From Halothiobacillus neapolitanus (lineage in GTDB: Bacteria > Pseudomonadota > Gammaproteobacteria > Halothiobacillales > Halothiobacillaceae): 8,303 bases of DNA. The notes under the pieces were generated by a model. That model had not been told where the DNA came from. It saw only the letters and a list, made by a program, of their open reading frames with translations, and searched no databases. The DNA lies in contig DYLI01000071.1 of assembly GCA_020722165.1 (NCBI GenBank), positions 1 to 8,303 on the forward strand, written 5' to 3'. The position numbers were made by a program, and so were the translations under genes. Positions 1-7,361 of this stretch are shown here, one piece after another (position 1 is the stretch's first letter; every line of letters starts with the position of its first letter).

Positions 1-404
1 TCCCTTGCCAAACGCCAGCCGTTTTCACTTTTAACTAAATTGATGGTCTGCTGACGCGGTAGGCGATCACCCGCCTTGAAGTCGCCGTAGAGCAAGCCCA
101 GTGTGACTAAATTCATACCCGCGCCCAGTTTGTCGAGCGGGCCGCCGGGCGCTTGTCCGGCGGTATCGGCGATTTCTTGCAGACCCTTGTTAAATACCAA
201 TTCATAACTGACATCGGCGCTGTAGTGGGTTGCATCCTGCGCTATGCCGTCGAGTTTTTTGAAGTTTTCAATGTTAAAAATGGCTTGTGGGGTGTTGGCT
301 TTGAGTTCGGTTGCGACCAGTTTTTCCAGTTCACTGACACTGGGTTGGCCGGAGCAGGCGAGGAGAAAAAAACTCAAGCCAAGGATGGTGAACAGACGTT
401 TCAT
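1..404 (-). CDS. Putative lipoprotein of unknown function (partial, C-terminus beyond left edge)
   Basis: An ATG at 404-402 opens a frame that stays open to the window edge, giving 134 visible residues. The start is a typical lipoprotein signal: positively charged MKR, a hydrophobic stretch (residues 4-15), then the lipobox LLAC with the acylated cysteine at residue 17. The next residue is Ser, not Asp, so by the usual +2 rule an outer-membrane location is likely. The mature part is soluble: a Ser/Glu/Lys-rich helix-like segment, then a region with YELVFNKG near residue 65, a Gly/Pro-rich loop, and LYGDFKAGDR followed by INLVKSENGWRLAR, which looks like the edge of a beta-rich domain. I do not recognise a named family and assign no function. 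The stop of the DUF3301-like gene lies 10 bases upstream, so the two are probably co-transcribed. No Shine-Dalgarno sequence is seen before the ATG, which suggests translation helped by the upstream gene. The lipoprotein signal is clear; the role is unknown. Confidence 0.8.
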   Translation of the reverse strand, partial: MKRLFTILGLSFFLLACSGQPSVSELEKLVATELKANTPQAIFNIENFKKLDGIAQDATHYSADVSYELVFNKGLQEIADTAGQAPGGPLDKLGAGMNLVTLGLLYGDFKAGDRLPRQQTINLVKSENGWRLAR

Positions 405-414
405 TGGGAGGTAC

Positions 415-846
415 TCAGGGTTGGGGGGGCTTTTTGAAGGGAATGACTTTGGCGGTGTCGTGCTCGTTGCGCGTTGGAGCATCGTGGCGCGGAACCACTG
501 GGGGTGTGGTGGCCGGGCTGTCGCTAATCAGGTTGAATTCGACGCCGAGCAAGCGTCCGCTAAGTAGGCTCAGCTCAGCCGGCCAGCGATCAGTACCCTG
601 ACGGCTAAATTCAAATTGGAACACGCGGCGAATCGCCCACTTGCGCAGACCCGTGCGCGGGTCGGCGTCGCGCACGATGCGCCAGGTTTTCATGCCCACG
701 CTGTCGTCCAAAAATTGCAGCCCCATGCGTTTGCAGGTGTCGCGGGCGAGGCGCTCGGCGTGTTCTCGTGCGCGCCAGTTGTTCCAGGAGAGCATGGCGG
801 CGCTGGCAAGGGCGATGAGTAAAATCAACGATTGGAAACTAAGCAT
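415..846 (-). CDS. DUF3301-like small membrane-anchored protein
   Basis: This encodes 143 residues. Residues about 5-20 (LILLIALASAAM) form one N-terminal hydrophobic helix, followed by a basic and acidic stretch, WRAREHAERLAR. That suggests an inner-membrane anchor with a small soluble domain; topology is not certain. The pattern W..RE.A...AR..C (residues 24-38), LDDSVGMKTWRIVRD (46-60), a YxFEFS-like strand VFQFEFS (75-81) and a closing SGRLLGVEFNL (96-106) matches what I remember of the DUF3301 family, which has no established function. The C-terminal 35 residues are Pro/Thr-rich, end in a basic VIPFKKPPQP tail, and are probably disordered. The ATG at 846 lies 9 bases after the nitrilase stop, and the lipoprotein gene begins 10 bases after this stop, so all three are probably one transcript. 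No strong ribosome binding site precedes the start. Family assignment is from memory of the motif pattern, not from a search. Confidence 0.75.
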   Translation of the reverse strand: MLSFQSLILLIALASAAMLSWNNWRAREHAERLARDTCKRMGLQFLDDSVGMKTWRIVRDADPRTGLRKWAIRRVFQFEFSRQGTDRWPAELSLLSGRLLGVEFNLISDSPATTPPVVPRHDAPTRNEHDTAKVIPFKKPPQP

Positions 847-855
847 GAACCGATT

Positions 856-1680
856 CTAACAGCCTATTTGACGATGGCGCAGTGTGGGGAAACGCGTGCG
901 CAGCTCGCTTTGCTGTGTGTGGTCGATTTCGCTGAGTGCAAGACCCCAGCCGTGGGTATGTTCATTTAAAACCGTGCCCCAAGGGTCGATGATCTGGCTG
1001 TGACCGAAGGTTCGTCGGCCTGGGAAATGTTCCCCACCTTGGGCGGCGGCGAGGATGAAACATTGGTTTTCAATGGCGCGCGCACGTAGCAGCACCTCCC
1101 AGTGTGCCTGACCTGTGGCGTGGGTAAATGCGGCGGGCAGGGCAATCACTTCAACATTTTGCGCGAGCATGTGGCGGAATAGTTCGGGGAAGCGTAGGTC
1201 GTAGCATATGGCAAGACCCAGCCGCCCGACGGGGCTGTCGATCACGACGACCTCATGGCCGGGGGCAAAGTGTGCGGATTCTTGATGGGTTTCGCCACCG
1301 CCGATAATTGCGTCGCCGCTGACATCAAACAGGTGAATTTTGTCGTAGCGGCGTTGCAGGATGCCGCGCTCATCGAACACCAGGCAAGCATTGCTCAGGC
1401 GACCATCCTCATTGCGCAAGGGCAAGGTGCCGCCAACTAGCCATACGCCATGCCGTTTGGCCATCTGCGCGAGCGCGTCTTGAATGCGGCCGCAGCCAAA
1501 GTCTTCTGCTATGGCGTGCAGGTGCTCGGCGTGGGGTGTCATGCAGGCGAAGTTTTCCGGCAGGACGGCGAGTTGTGCGCCGCCCCGCGCGGCTTGGGCA
1601 AGCAACCCATTCGCCCAGGCAAGGTTGCTGGTGACATCGGGGGACGATTTCATCTGAATCACGGCGGCTTGGGGTGTCAT
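856..1680 (-). CDS. Carbon-nitrogen hydrolase, Nit1-type (probable deaminated glutathione amidase)
   Basis: The 274-residue protein has the full nitrilase-superfamily triad: Glu42 in LPENF, Lys114 in YDKIHLFDV, and nucleophile Cys159 in AICYDLRFPEL. The DKIHLFDV and CYDLRFPEL forms are those of the Nit1/NIT2-like branch. Characterised Nit1 members, including bacterial YbeM-type proteins, hydrolyse deaminated glutathione to 2-oxoglutarate and cysteinylglycine, a metabolite-repair reaction in the cytoplasm. Other motifs fit: PAAFTHATGQAHWEVLLRAR (residues 182-201), RAIENQCFILAAAQGG, and GHSQIIDPWG. Length is normal for the family and no catalytic residue is missing. The start overlaps the yhdP stop as ATGA (ATG at 1680-1678, TGA at 1679-1677), which indicates translational coupling. 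A nitrilase gene directly after yhdP is a recurrent proteobacterial arrangement, often followed by tldD; here a DUF3301-like gene follows instead. The family is certain, but substrate is an inference: omega-amidase or another amidase specificity cannot be excluded from sequence. Confidence 0.93.
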   Translation of the reverse strand: MTPQAAVIQMKSSPDVTSNLAWANGLLAQAARGGAQLAVLPENFACMTPHAEHLHAIAEDFGCGRIQDALAQMAKRHGVWLVGGTLPLRNEDGRLSNACLVFDERGILQRRYDKIHLFDVSGDAIIGGGETHQESAHFAPGHEVVVIDSPVGRLGLAICYDLRFPELFRHMLAQNVEVIALPAAFTHATGQAHWEVLLRARAIENQCFILAAAQGGEHFPGRRTFGHSQIIDPWGTVLNEHTHGWGLALSEIDHTQQSELRTRFPTLRHRQIGC

Positions 1681-4600
1681 GGTGGCGTTTCCGTCGCGTT
1701 AGTTTGGGCTTCAGGAGCTTGGCCGCGTTCGATGATTGGGTTGTCCCAGGTGCCGCTGATTTGGTAATTCAAGGTTACAAAGCTTCCGCCTGCCAGTTCA
1801 AAAAGTTTTTGAGCCACAAAGGTTGCGCCGCCAATGATCGGCCCGCCCGCCACGGTGCCCAAGATGGGTAGGACATTGCCTAGTGAAGGTGTTGCGGCCA
1901 TTTGGTAATGTAAGCTTTGGTCGCGCATATCGCTGTACCCGCTGACTTTGAGTTTGAGCGCCGAGCTTGCCAACTCGAAGCGCGTGGAGTTGAGTTTGCC
2001 GTCGCTTAGCGTCATTTCGCTGTCCAGGCGATCAAAGTGCAGGCCATTGCCAAATACATCGCCGAAATCGAGCATCAGGCGACGCGGTAATTCGGTTAGG
2101 CTAATCAGCCCCAGCACGCGCCCGGCACCAATTTCGACTTTTTCGATTTCACCGTCAAGGATGTGCATTTGTCCTTGCCCATGCGCACGCGCCCAGTCGA
2201 ATTGTTGTAGTCCTCCCGGCCAGCTGAGGCTGAGGCGTGAGTCGTCAAGCCGACCTGAACGTAGTGCATGCTTGGCACCAAGGCCGGTCAGCGCCGCGCC
2301 AACATCCTCGCTGCTGAAATCAAGCTCAAGCGTACTTTGTGGATGCCCCTCAAAGGAGCGCCGCCATGCGGCATTGCCTTGCAGCGCGAGGTTGGTTCCT
2401 TTGGCGCTCAAGGGGCTGATAAGCCATGCACTTTCGCCCTTGGGGCTGGCGATCGCCGCTTGCGGTTTGGCACGCAGGTCGATCTCGCGCAATTTTATAT
2501 CGCCATAACTGAGCTCGCCGATGCTTAAATGCAGTGCAGGCAGGCTGGCGGGGTCGATGGGGCTAAGCTCAAAAGGAGGCTTGGGCTTGTCCTGAATAGA
2601 GTCAAACGGGGCTTCGCTGCTGGCTTCAAGGAACAACAGGCGACTGAGCTTGATGTCCACCGGGGCTTCCACTGTGGCTTGGGTCGGAATAATGAGCTGC
2701 CCGCTGATGCGTGGTGCGTCCAGCTCGATATTCCAGCCTTGGGCGTTGTGCATGCCCTCAATCGGTACGTTGTCCCATACGCTGTCCAAGGCGTGGAGTT
2801 GCTTGACTTTGCCACTGATGCGCAAGGTGGGTGGCAGGAAAAGATTCTCTTGCTCGTTGTTGTTTTGTTCGGCATGGGTGTTCAAGGCATCAATCCATTC
2901 ATCCAGATTGAAGCGCTCCAGCGAGCCGCTGAGGCGTAATTCACCCGTTTTGAGCTCTTGGCTTTTGCCGTAGCTGTCGTTACCAAAATGTACCGCCCCG
3001 GCTTGGATACCTTGATCGTTCAGTTTGAACTGGCCATCAAACAGACCGGCTTGAGTCAGGCTGAGGTGTTCGATGTGCGCATTTTTGAAGCTCAGGCGTG
3101 CTTCAGTGGGGTGCGGCGTGGCGACGGCTTTCTTGAGTGGTGCGGGGAAGCCGATGGCAAGTCCCGTCAGGTCGCTGGTAAGGTCGAGCCGCATATTTGG
3201 ATTGCTGAGCGGGTCATCGCTCAAAATCAGCTTGGCATGTAGCGGAAAGCTTCCAGGGAGTTTTGCGAGAATGCTCGGCGCGGGTTGCAGCCAGTCGCCA
3301 AGTTGCGTTTGGGTCTCCATCTCAATGTGGTAGCCGCGTTCGTCTTGAGCGGTGTTGGGGCTTAAATGGCTGCTCACACGAATTTGGGCGGGGTTTTGTT
3401 TGAGTTCGGCACGCAGGTTTTGGCTGTCGAAATCGAGGTTTACAAAATGCAGTTCGCCATTGAGTTTGGAAAAATCCAGGCCGAAGGTTTGCAGGCGCGC
3501 ATTCTTTGGCCGATACCAGCCTTCGACGCGGTCGGGAACTTGGTCGAGGATGTCCAGACGTATGCCCATATTGAGATCGAGCTGGGCAGTTCCATTGAGT
3601 TTTAAAGCATCCAAATCCTTGGGGCTTTTGAACAGCGGGCTGTGTTTAAGTACGTCAAGCATCTGTGCGCTGTCGCCATGCAGCTTGAGGGCAAGATCGA
3701 GGCGCGGGTGGTCATAATCAGCAATGGCGAGAGTGCCTGCATCGAGCATCACGTCTTGAATTTGCCCTCGGCGGATGACCCCGCTCAGGCCATTGTTGAT
3801 AAAGCTTAATTGGCCATACAGTTTTTCTGCCGGCCTCCAGCCCGGTGCGGGGATGGGTGCGTAGTTCAGATTGAGGTGTTCAAAGTCCACAATCACACTG
3901 AACAGCCCAGAGTTGTTCAGGAAATAGGGAAACTGATCCAGCGCGCCGTGCAGGCGAATGTCCGCCTGGGGGACAAAACCCTGGCTGTTGGCAAGGGCTG
4001 AGTCGAGCCAGTCAAGTGCTTCTTTTTCCAACACTTTGATGGGTAAATAAGCGGGCACGCGCTCGGTAGCGACATTGTTCAGGCGACCCGTGGCATCAAT
4101 CAGCGGGCTGCCTGCGGCGGGCAGGTCAAGGCGCAGATCAAGGGCCAGCTCAAGGTCGGGGTTGTTGGCTTTCAGGCTGTGGATAGCGAGCTTGCTGCGC
4201 GGGCTTGGCGTGTTGGCGGCGGGAAGAAATACAGCGATATCGCCCTGTAGATGATTCAAGCGCAAACGTTGGCGCAGATGTCCCGCGCTGTCGATGCTGA
4301 CATCTTCACTGGCTAGGCGCAGCAGGCTGCGGTTGCCATCCAGCCATGCTTGCGCGTCCAGTCCGGTGATGCCTGGCAGTTCATCCCCGCCCTGCCAGCC
4401 GAAATCGCTGACGCGCAGTGTGCCTTGGGCGTGGACTGGCGTTTGGCTTACGTCGAGGCGCAGGCTCATGTCCTGCACCACGCCCAGCGGGCGGTGGCGT
4501 TGCAGGGTGCGGCGTATGTCTTCCGGCAGAATGGGTGTGGCAACCAGCCAGGGGCGCAGCAGGCTAAGGTCGATATGCTCGGCGGCGAACGCCAGTACAT

Positions 4601-5780
4601 CGCCATCGCGGCGCATGGAAAAGCGCTGTACGCTGGCTGCGGGCGGCTTTTGCAGGGTCAGATTCGTAGCCTTATCCAGCAGGGAAGAGGCCTGCCCCGC
4701 ATCTGGCTCAGTATCCAGATCAAACGTCCACAGTGCGTCGTGGTGTTGCAGGTGAATGTTGACATGGCTGGCCAGTGGCGCGAGCAGGATGCTGGGCGGC
4801 AGGTCGTTGCTGGGTAGGGGTTGCGCACGTTTGACCCGCACATCACTGAAATCGAGGCTGGCGTGTACATCGGTTACGCCACCGTGTTGCAGGCTGATCC
4901 ACGTTTGCCCGCCAAGCTCGCCAGTATTGAGTTGCGGCAGGTCGCTCAAGGCCACGGGCAGTGCCAGATCGCCATTCGGCAGGCTGGCAAACAGGGCGCG
5001 CCAGCCGGGAAGCTTGAGTTGCGGCGTGTCCAGCCAAAGCTCGCCGCTAGGACGAACCAGGTCAGCAAACTCACCTTGTAAATGCGCACGTAACTCCAGC
5101 ATCCCGCCGAGCGATTCGGGTAACTGCATTTTGAGCACGAAGCGTTGTTGCAGTGTGCCTTGTGCGTTCGTGCCCTGTTCAAACAAGGCATCCATCTCTT
5201 GGCTGCTGAGCTTCAAACCGCTAATTTCATCGTTCACATGCAACTGCGATTGCCGCAGCACGACTTTCTGCGCCATGCCCATCCATGCTGGCCAGCTTGC
5301 GTCGCTGGCATCGCCGCCATTGGGGGGGCGGTTTGCGTCCAGGCTGCCCGAGTTGATGCTACTCAAGCCCCAGGCACCTTGCAGGTCGCGTTGCAGATGC
5401 AGCACCAAGCCGCTGATTTCCAGCGCATCGAATTGCAGGCGTCCACTGAGCAGGCTACGCGGCAGGTCGAAGTGCAGGCTGAGCGTTTGCAGTTGCAATG
5501 GCGCGGAGGACTCACTCGCACCCTTGATGCGCGTGTTGTGCAGGCTCAGGCGCGGCCCCAGTCCTTCCCAGTCCAGGCTCAAGCGCTCGACTTCAAGCGC
5601 CAGGCCGCGCTCCAATGCAGCCTGTTCAACCAGGCTACGAGCTTGCTCATCGAACAGCGGCAGCGCAAGCCGCGCCACGCTGAGTAACACGGCCAGCAGA
5701 ATAATCAGTAGCCCCAACAGCGGCAACACCACGCGGCGCGCAAAGCGAAACGGAGCGGTGATGAGGCCAAGGAGCTGCAT
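1677..5780 (-). CDS. yhdP: YhdP family AsmA-like envelope protein (phospholipid transport)
   Basis: This very long protein (1367 residues; E. coli YhdP is about 1266) belongs to the AsmA-like family with TamB and YdbH. In E. coli these three act redundantly in moving phospholipids from the inner to the outer membrane, as long groove-shaped beta-rich bridges. One N-terminal membrane helix is visible (about 18-40, VVLPLLGLLIILLAVLLSVA); the rest should be periplasmic. The middle contains the DUF3971-type region: VPAYLPIKVLEKEALDWLDS near residue 575, then FPYFLNN near 612. From about residue 1220 comes the conserved C-terminal block: GRVLGLISLTELPRRL, DFGDVFGNGLHFDRL, VSGYSDMRDQSLHYQM, LPILGTVAGGPIIGGATF, and a terminal ISGTWDNPIIER. 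These are strongly diagnostic. The frame is intact throughout. The ATG at 5780 gives a basic residue run (FRFARR) just before the helix, as expected. No good ribosome binding site is seen; a palindromic repeat lies 13 or more bases upstream. The stop overlaps the nitrilase start. Confidence 0.95.
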   Translation of the reverse strand: MQLLGLITAPFRFARRVVLPLLGLLIILLAVLLSVARLALPLFDEQARSLVEQAALERGLALEVERLSLDWEGLGPRLSLHNTRIKGASESSAPLQLQTLSLHFDLPRSLLSGRLQFDALEISGLVLHLQRDLQGAWGLSSINSGSLDANRPPNGGDASDASWPAWMGMAQKVVLRQSQLHVNDEISGLKLSSQEMDALFEQGTNAQGTLQQRFVLKMQLPESLGGMLELRAHLQGEFADLVRPSGELWLDTPQLKLPGWRALFASLPNGDLALPVALSDLPQLNTGELGGQTWISLQHGGVTDVHASLDFSDVRVKRAQPLPSNDLPPSILLAPLASHVNIHLQHHDALWTFDLDTEPDAGQASSLLDKATNLTLQKPPAASVQRFSMRRDGDVLAFAAEHIDLSLLRPWLVATPILPEDIRRTLQRHRPLGVVQDMSLRLDVSQTPVHAQGTLRVSDFGWQGGDELPGITGLDAQAWLDGNRSLLRLASEDVSIDSAGHLRQRLRLNHLQGDIAVFLPAANTPSPRSKLAIHSLKANNPDLELALDLRLDLPAAGSPLIDATGRLNNVATERVPAYLPIKVLEKEALDWLDSALANSQGFVPQADIRLHGALDQFPYFLNNSGLFSVIVDFEHLNLNYAPIPAPGWRPAEKLYGQLSFINNGLSGVIRRGQIQDVMLDAGTLAIADYDHPRLDLALKLHGDSAQMLDVLKHSPLFKSPKDLDALKLNGTAQLDLNMGIRLDILDQVPDRVEGWYRPKNARLQTFGLDFSKLNGELHFVNLDFDSQNLRAELKQNPAQIRVSSHLSPNTAQDERGYHIEMETQTQLGDWLQPAPSILAKLPGSFPLHAKLILSDDPLSNPNMRLDLTSDLTGLAIGFPAPLKKAVATPHPTEARLSFKNAHIEHLSLTQAGLFDGQFKLNDQGIQAGAVHFGNDSYGKSQELKTGELRLSGSLERFNLDEWIDALNTHAEQNNNEQENLFLPPTLRISGKVKQLHALDSVWDNVPIEGMHNAQGWNIELDAPRISGQLIIPTQATVEAPVDIKLSRLLFLEASSEAPFDSIQDKPKPPFELSPIDPASLPALHLSIGELSYGDIKLREIDLRAKPQAAIASPKGESAWLISPLSAKGTNLALQGNAAWRRSFEGHPQSTLELDFSSEDVGAALTGLGAKHALRSGRLDDSRLSLSWPGGLQQFDWARAHGQGQMHILDGEIEKVEIGAGRVLGLISLTELPRRLMLDFGDVFGNGLHFDRLDSEMTLSDGKLNSTRFELASSALKLKVSGYSDMRDQSLHYQMAATPSLGNVLPILGTVAGGPIIGGATFVAQKLFELAGGSFVTLNYQISGTWDNPIIERGQAPEAQTNATETPP

Positions 5781-5793
5781 GAGGTTATTTCAC

Positions 5794-5852
5794 CCGTCCG
5801 CTCACGCTGAGCCGGTCGAAGCAGGGCTCTTCGACCGGCTCAGGGCGAACGG
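5794..5852. repeat. GC-rich palindromic dispersed repeat (REP-like), between rng and yhdP
   Basis: A perfect 15-base inverted repeat, CTGAGCCGGTCGAAG (5807-5821) and its complement (5829-5843), encloses a 7-base loop, CAGGGCT. Outside it, CCGTCCGCTC (5794-5803) pairs imperfectly (8 of 10) with GGGCGAACGG (5843-5852), so the unit is about 59 bases. The half-site resembles the motif 'TTCGACaGGCTCAGGGCGAACGG', which I recall as a widespread dispersed repeat in Beta- and Gammaproteobacteria. It is not a rho-independent terminator: neither side has a T-run after the stem. It occupies over half of the 108-base gap and begins 13 bases upstream of the yhdP start. It could affect mRNA stability or translation; no function is shown. 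Confidence 0.8.
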
Positions 5853-5859
5853 TGCGCCT

Positions 5860-5889
5860 ATTTAATGTGTGCCGAATCATCAGTGTCAT
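5860..5889 (-). promoter_or_regulatory. Weak candidate sigma-70 promoter for yhdP
   Basis: On the minus strand, ATGACA (5889-5884, five of six matches to TTGACA) and TTAAAT (5865-5860, four of six to TATAAT) are separated by 18 bases. The -35 box overlaps the rng stop codon by one base. A start site would fall near 5853, so the palindrome would form the 5' leader of a yhdP transcript. Such matches arise easily by chance and the spacer is one base off ideal, so this is a suggestion only; yhdP may simply be read through from rng. Confidence 0.2.
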
Positions 5890-7361
5890 TACATCAGCAC
5901 GATGTCATATTGTTCGGGCGTGTAGAGCGCTTCGACCTGCAAGCGCACTGGTACGCCGGTAAATGCCTGCAATTCGGCCAGTGCGGTGGATTCTTCATCC
6001 AGCAGGCGGTCGATGACGCTTTGCGCGGCGAGTACCAGCATTTGTTTGGCATTGTACTGGCGCGCCAGGCGCAGGATTTCGCGGAACACCTCATAACACA
6101 CGGTTTCGGCGGTTTTGATGCTGCCGCGCCCGCCACAGGTGGGGCAGGCTTCGCACAGCACATGCTCCAGACTTTCGCGGGTGCGTTTGCGCGTCATTTC
6201 GATCAGGCCGAGGCTGGACACCGCGCAGACCTTGGTTTTGGCGTGATCGCGCTCCAGTGCCTTTTGCAGTGCGGCAGACACCTGCAAGCGGTGCTCCGGC
6301 TCGTGCATGTCGATAAAATCGAGAATGATGATGCCGCCTAAGTTACGTAGGCGTAGCTGGCGGGCAATGGCTTGCGCGGCCTCCAGATTGGTTTTGAAAA
6401 TGGTTTCTTCCAGCGTGCGATGACCGACGTAGCCGCCGGTGTTCACGTCCACCGTGGTCATGGCTTCGGTTTGATCGACTACCAGATAGCCGCCGGATTT
6501 GAGCGGCACTTTGCGCTCCAGCGCGCGCTGAATTTCCTCTTCAACATTGTAGAGTTCGAAAATCGGCCGCTCGCCACTGTAATGCTCCAGCAAAGGCAGT
6601 AATTCCGGTTCCATGCGCTCGGCAAAATGCGCGGCACGGTGATACGTCTCGCGCGAATCAATGCGGATCTTTTCCACATCCTCGCCCACCAGGTCGCGCA
6701 GGGTGCGCAGCACAATCGGCAGGTCTTCGTGCACCAGGCGCCCAGCGGCGGCGGGCTGGGCACGCTCGGCGATGTCTTGCCAAAGCTTGTGCAAAAACAG
6801 CATGTCGCGCAAGAGATTGATGTCGCTTGCGCCCTCGGCCGCCGTACGCACAATAAAGCCGCCGGGAATGGCATGCTCCTCTTGCGCGGCCTGCAACATG
6901 GCCTTGAGGCGAGTGCGCTCTTCAACGGATTCAATGCGACTGGACACGCCGATATTGCGCCCGCTGGGAATGTAGACCAGATAGCGGCTTGGAATCGTGA
7001 TTTCCGAGGTCAGGCGCGCGCCCTTGGTGCCGAGCGGGTCTTTGATGACTTGCACCAGAAGCTCTTGCCCGGAACGCAGAATTTCCTGAATTTGCGGCGG
7101 GGTCACTTCCACCCCGGTTTGCTTTTCTTCCGGGGTTAAATCCAAATCCGAAGCATGCAAAAACGCGGCGCGTTCCAAGCCAATGTCGATAAACGCCGCT
7201 TCCATGCCAGGCAATACACGGCTGACGCGGCCTTTGTAGATATTGCTCACCATGCCGCGATTGCGCTGGCGTTCAATAGCGATTTCCTGCAACACGCCGT
7301 TTTCCACAAAGGCGATACGTGTTTCCTGCGGGGTGACGTTAATCAGGATTTCTTCGCTCAT
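5889..7361 (-). CDS. rng: Ribonuclease G
   Basis: With the ATG at 7361 the protein has 490 residues, almost the same as E. coli RNase G (489). RNase G is a cytoplasmic, 5'-monophosphate-sensitive endonuclease that matures the 5' end of 16S rRNA and cuts some mRNAs. Visible parts: an N-terminal S1-type region (NIYKGRVSRVLPGMEAAFID, 40-59, then GLERAAFLHASD); a 5' sensor/RNase H-like middle (TSEITIPSRYLVY, 118-130); catalytic aspartates Asp305 in TTVDVNTGGYVG and Asp348 in IILDFIDM; and the zinc-link cysteines in CPTC (406-409). It lacks the long C-terminal arm of RNase E, which separates the two paralogues. I chose the ATG at 7361 over a TTG at 7379 because it gives the family-typical start MSEEILINVTPQETR, overlaps the maf stop as ATGA, and has a purine-rich AGGCAGGGA just upstream. 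The gene ends in TAA, 108 bases before yhdP. Confidence 0.97.
   Translation of the reverse strand: MSEEILINVTPQETRIAFVENGVLQEIAIERQRNRGMVSNIYKGRVSRVLPGMEAAFIDIGLERAAFLHASDLDLTPEEKQTGVEVTPPQIQEILRSGQELLVQVIKDPLGTKGARLTSEITIPSRYLVYIPSGRNIGVSSRIESVEERTRLKAMLQAAQEEHAIPGGFIVRTAAEGASDINLLRDMLFLHKLWQDIAERAQPAAAGRLVHEDLPIVLRTLRDLVGEDVEKIRIDSRETYHRAAHFAERMEPELLPLLEHYSGERPIFELYNVEEEIQRALERKVPLKSGGYLVVDQTEAMTTVDVNTGGYVGHRTLEETIFKTNLEAAQAIARQLRLRNLGGIIILDFIDMHEPEHRLQVSAALQKALERDHAKTKVCAVSSLGLIEMTRKRTRESLEHVLCEACPTCGGRGSIKTAETVCYEVFREILRLARQYNAKQMLVLAAQSVIDRLLDEESTALAELQAFTGVPVRLQVEALYTPEQYDIVLM

Noticed and set aside
1948..2508. Plus-strand open frame of 186 codons opposite the C-terminal part of yhdP
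   Set aside because: Low-complexity Ser/Arg/Pro translation without family motifs; it lies opposite the most diagnostic YhdP block.
5145..5687. Plus-strand open frame of 180 codons
   Set aside because: Gln/Ala-rich shadow translation, opposite and fully inside yhdP, with no domain or ribosome binding signal.
5807..5843. Rho-independent terminator after rng
   Set aside because: The stem is strong, but no T-run follows it on either strand; it fits a REP-like palindrome better.
4756..5865. Long plus-strand open frame of 369 codons opposite the N-terminal part of yhdP
   Set aside because: Its translation is Ser/Arg/Cys-rich with no recognisable domain, the typical shadow of a GC-rich gene on the other strand. 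The opposite strand encodes a clear YhdP protein across the same bases.
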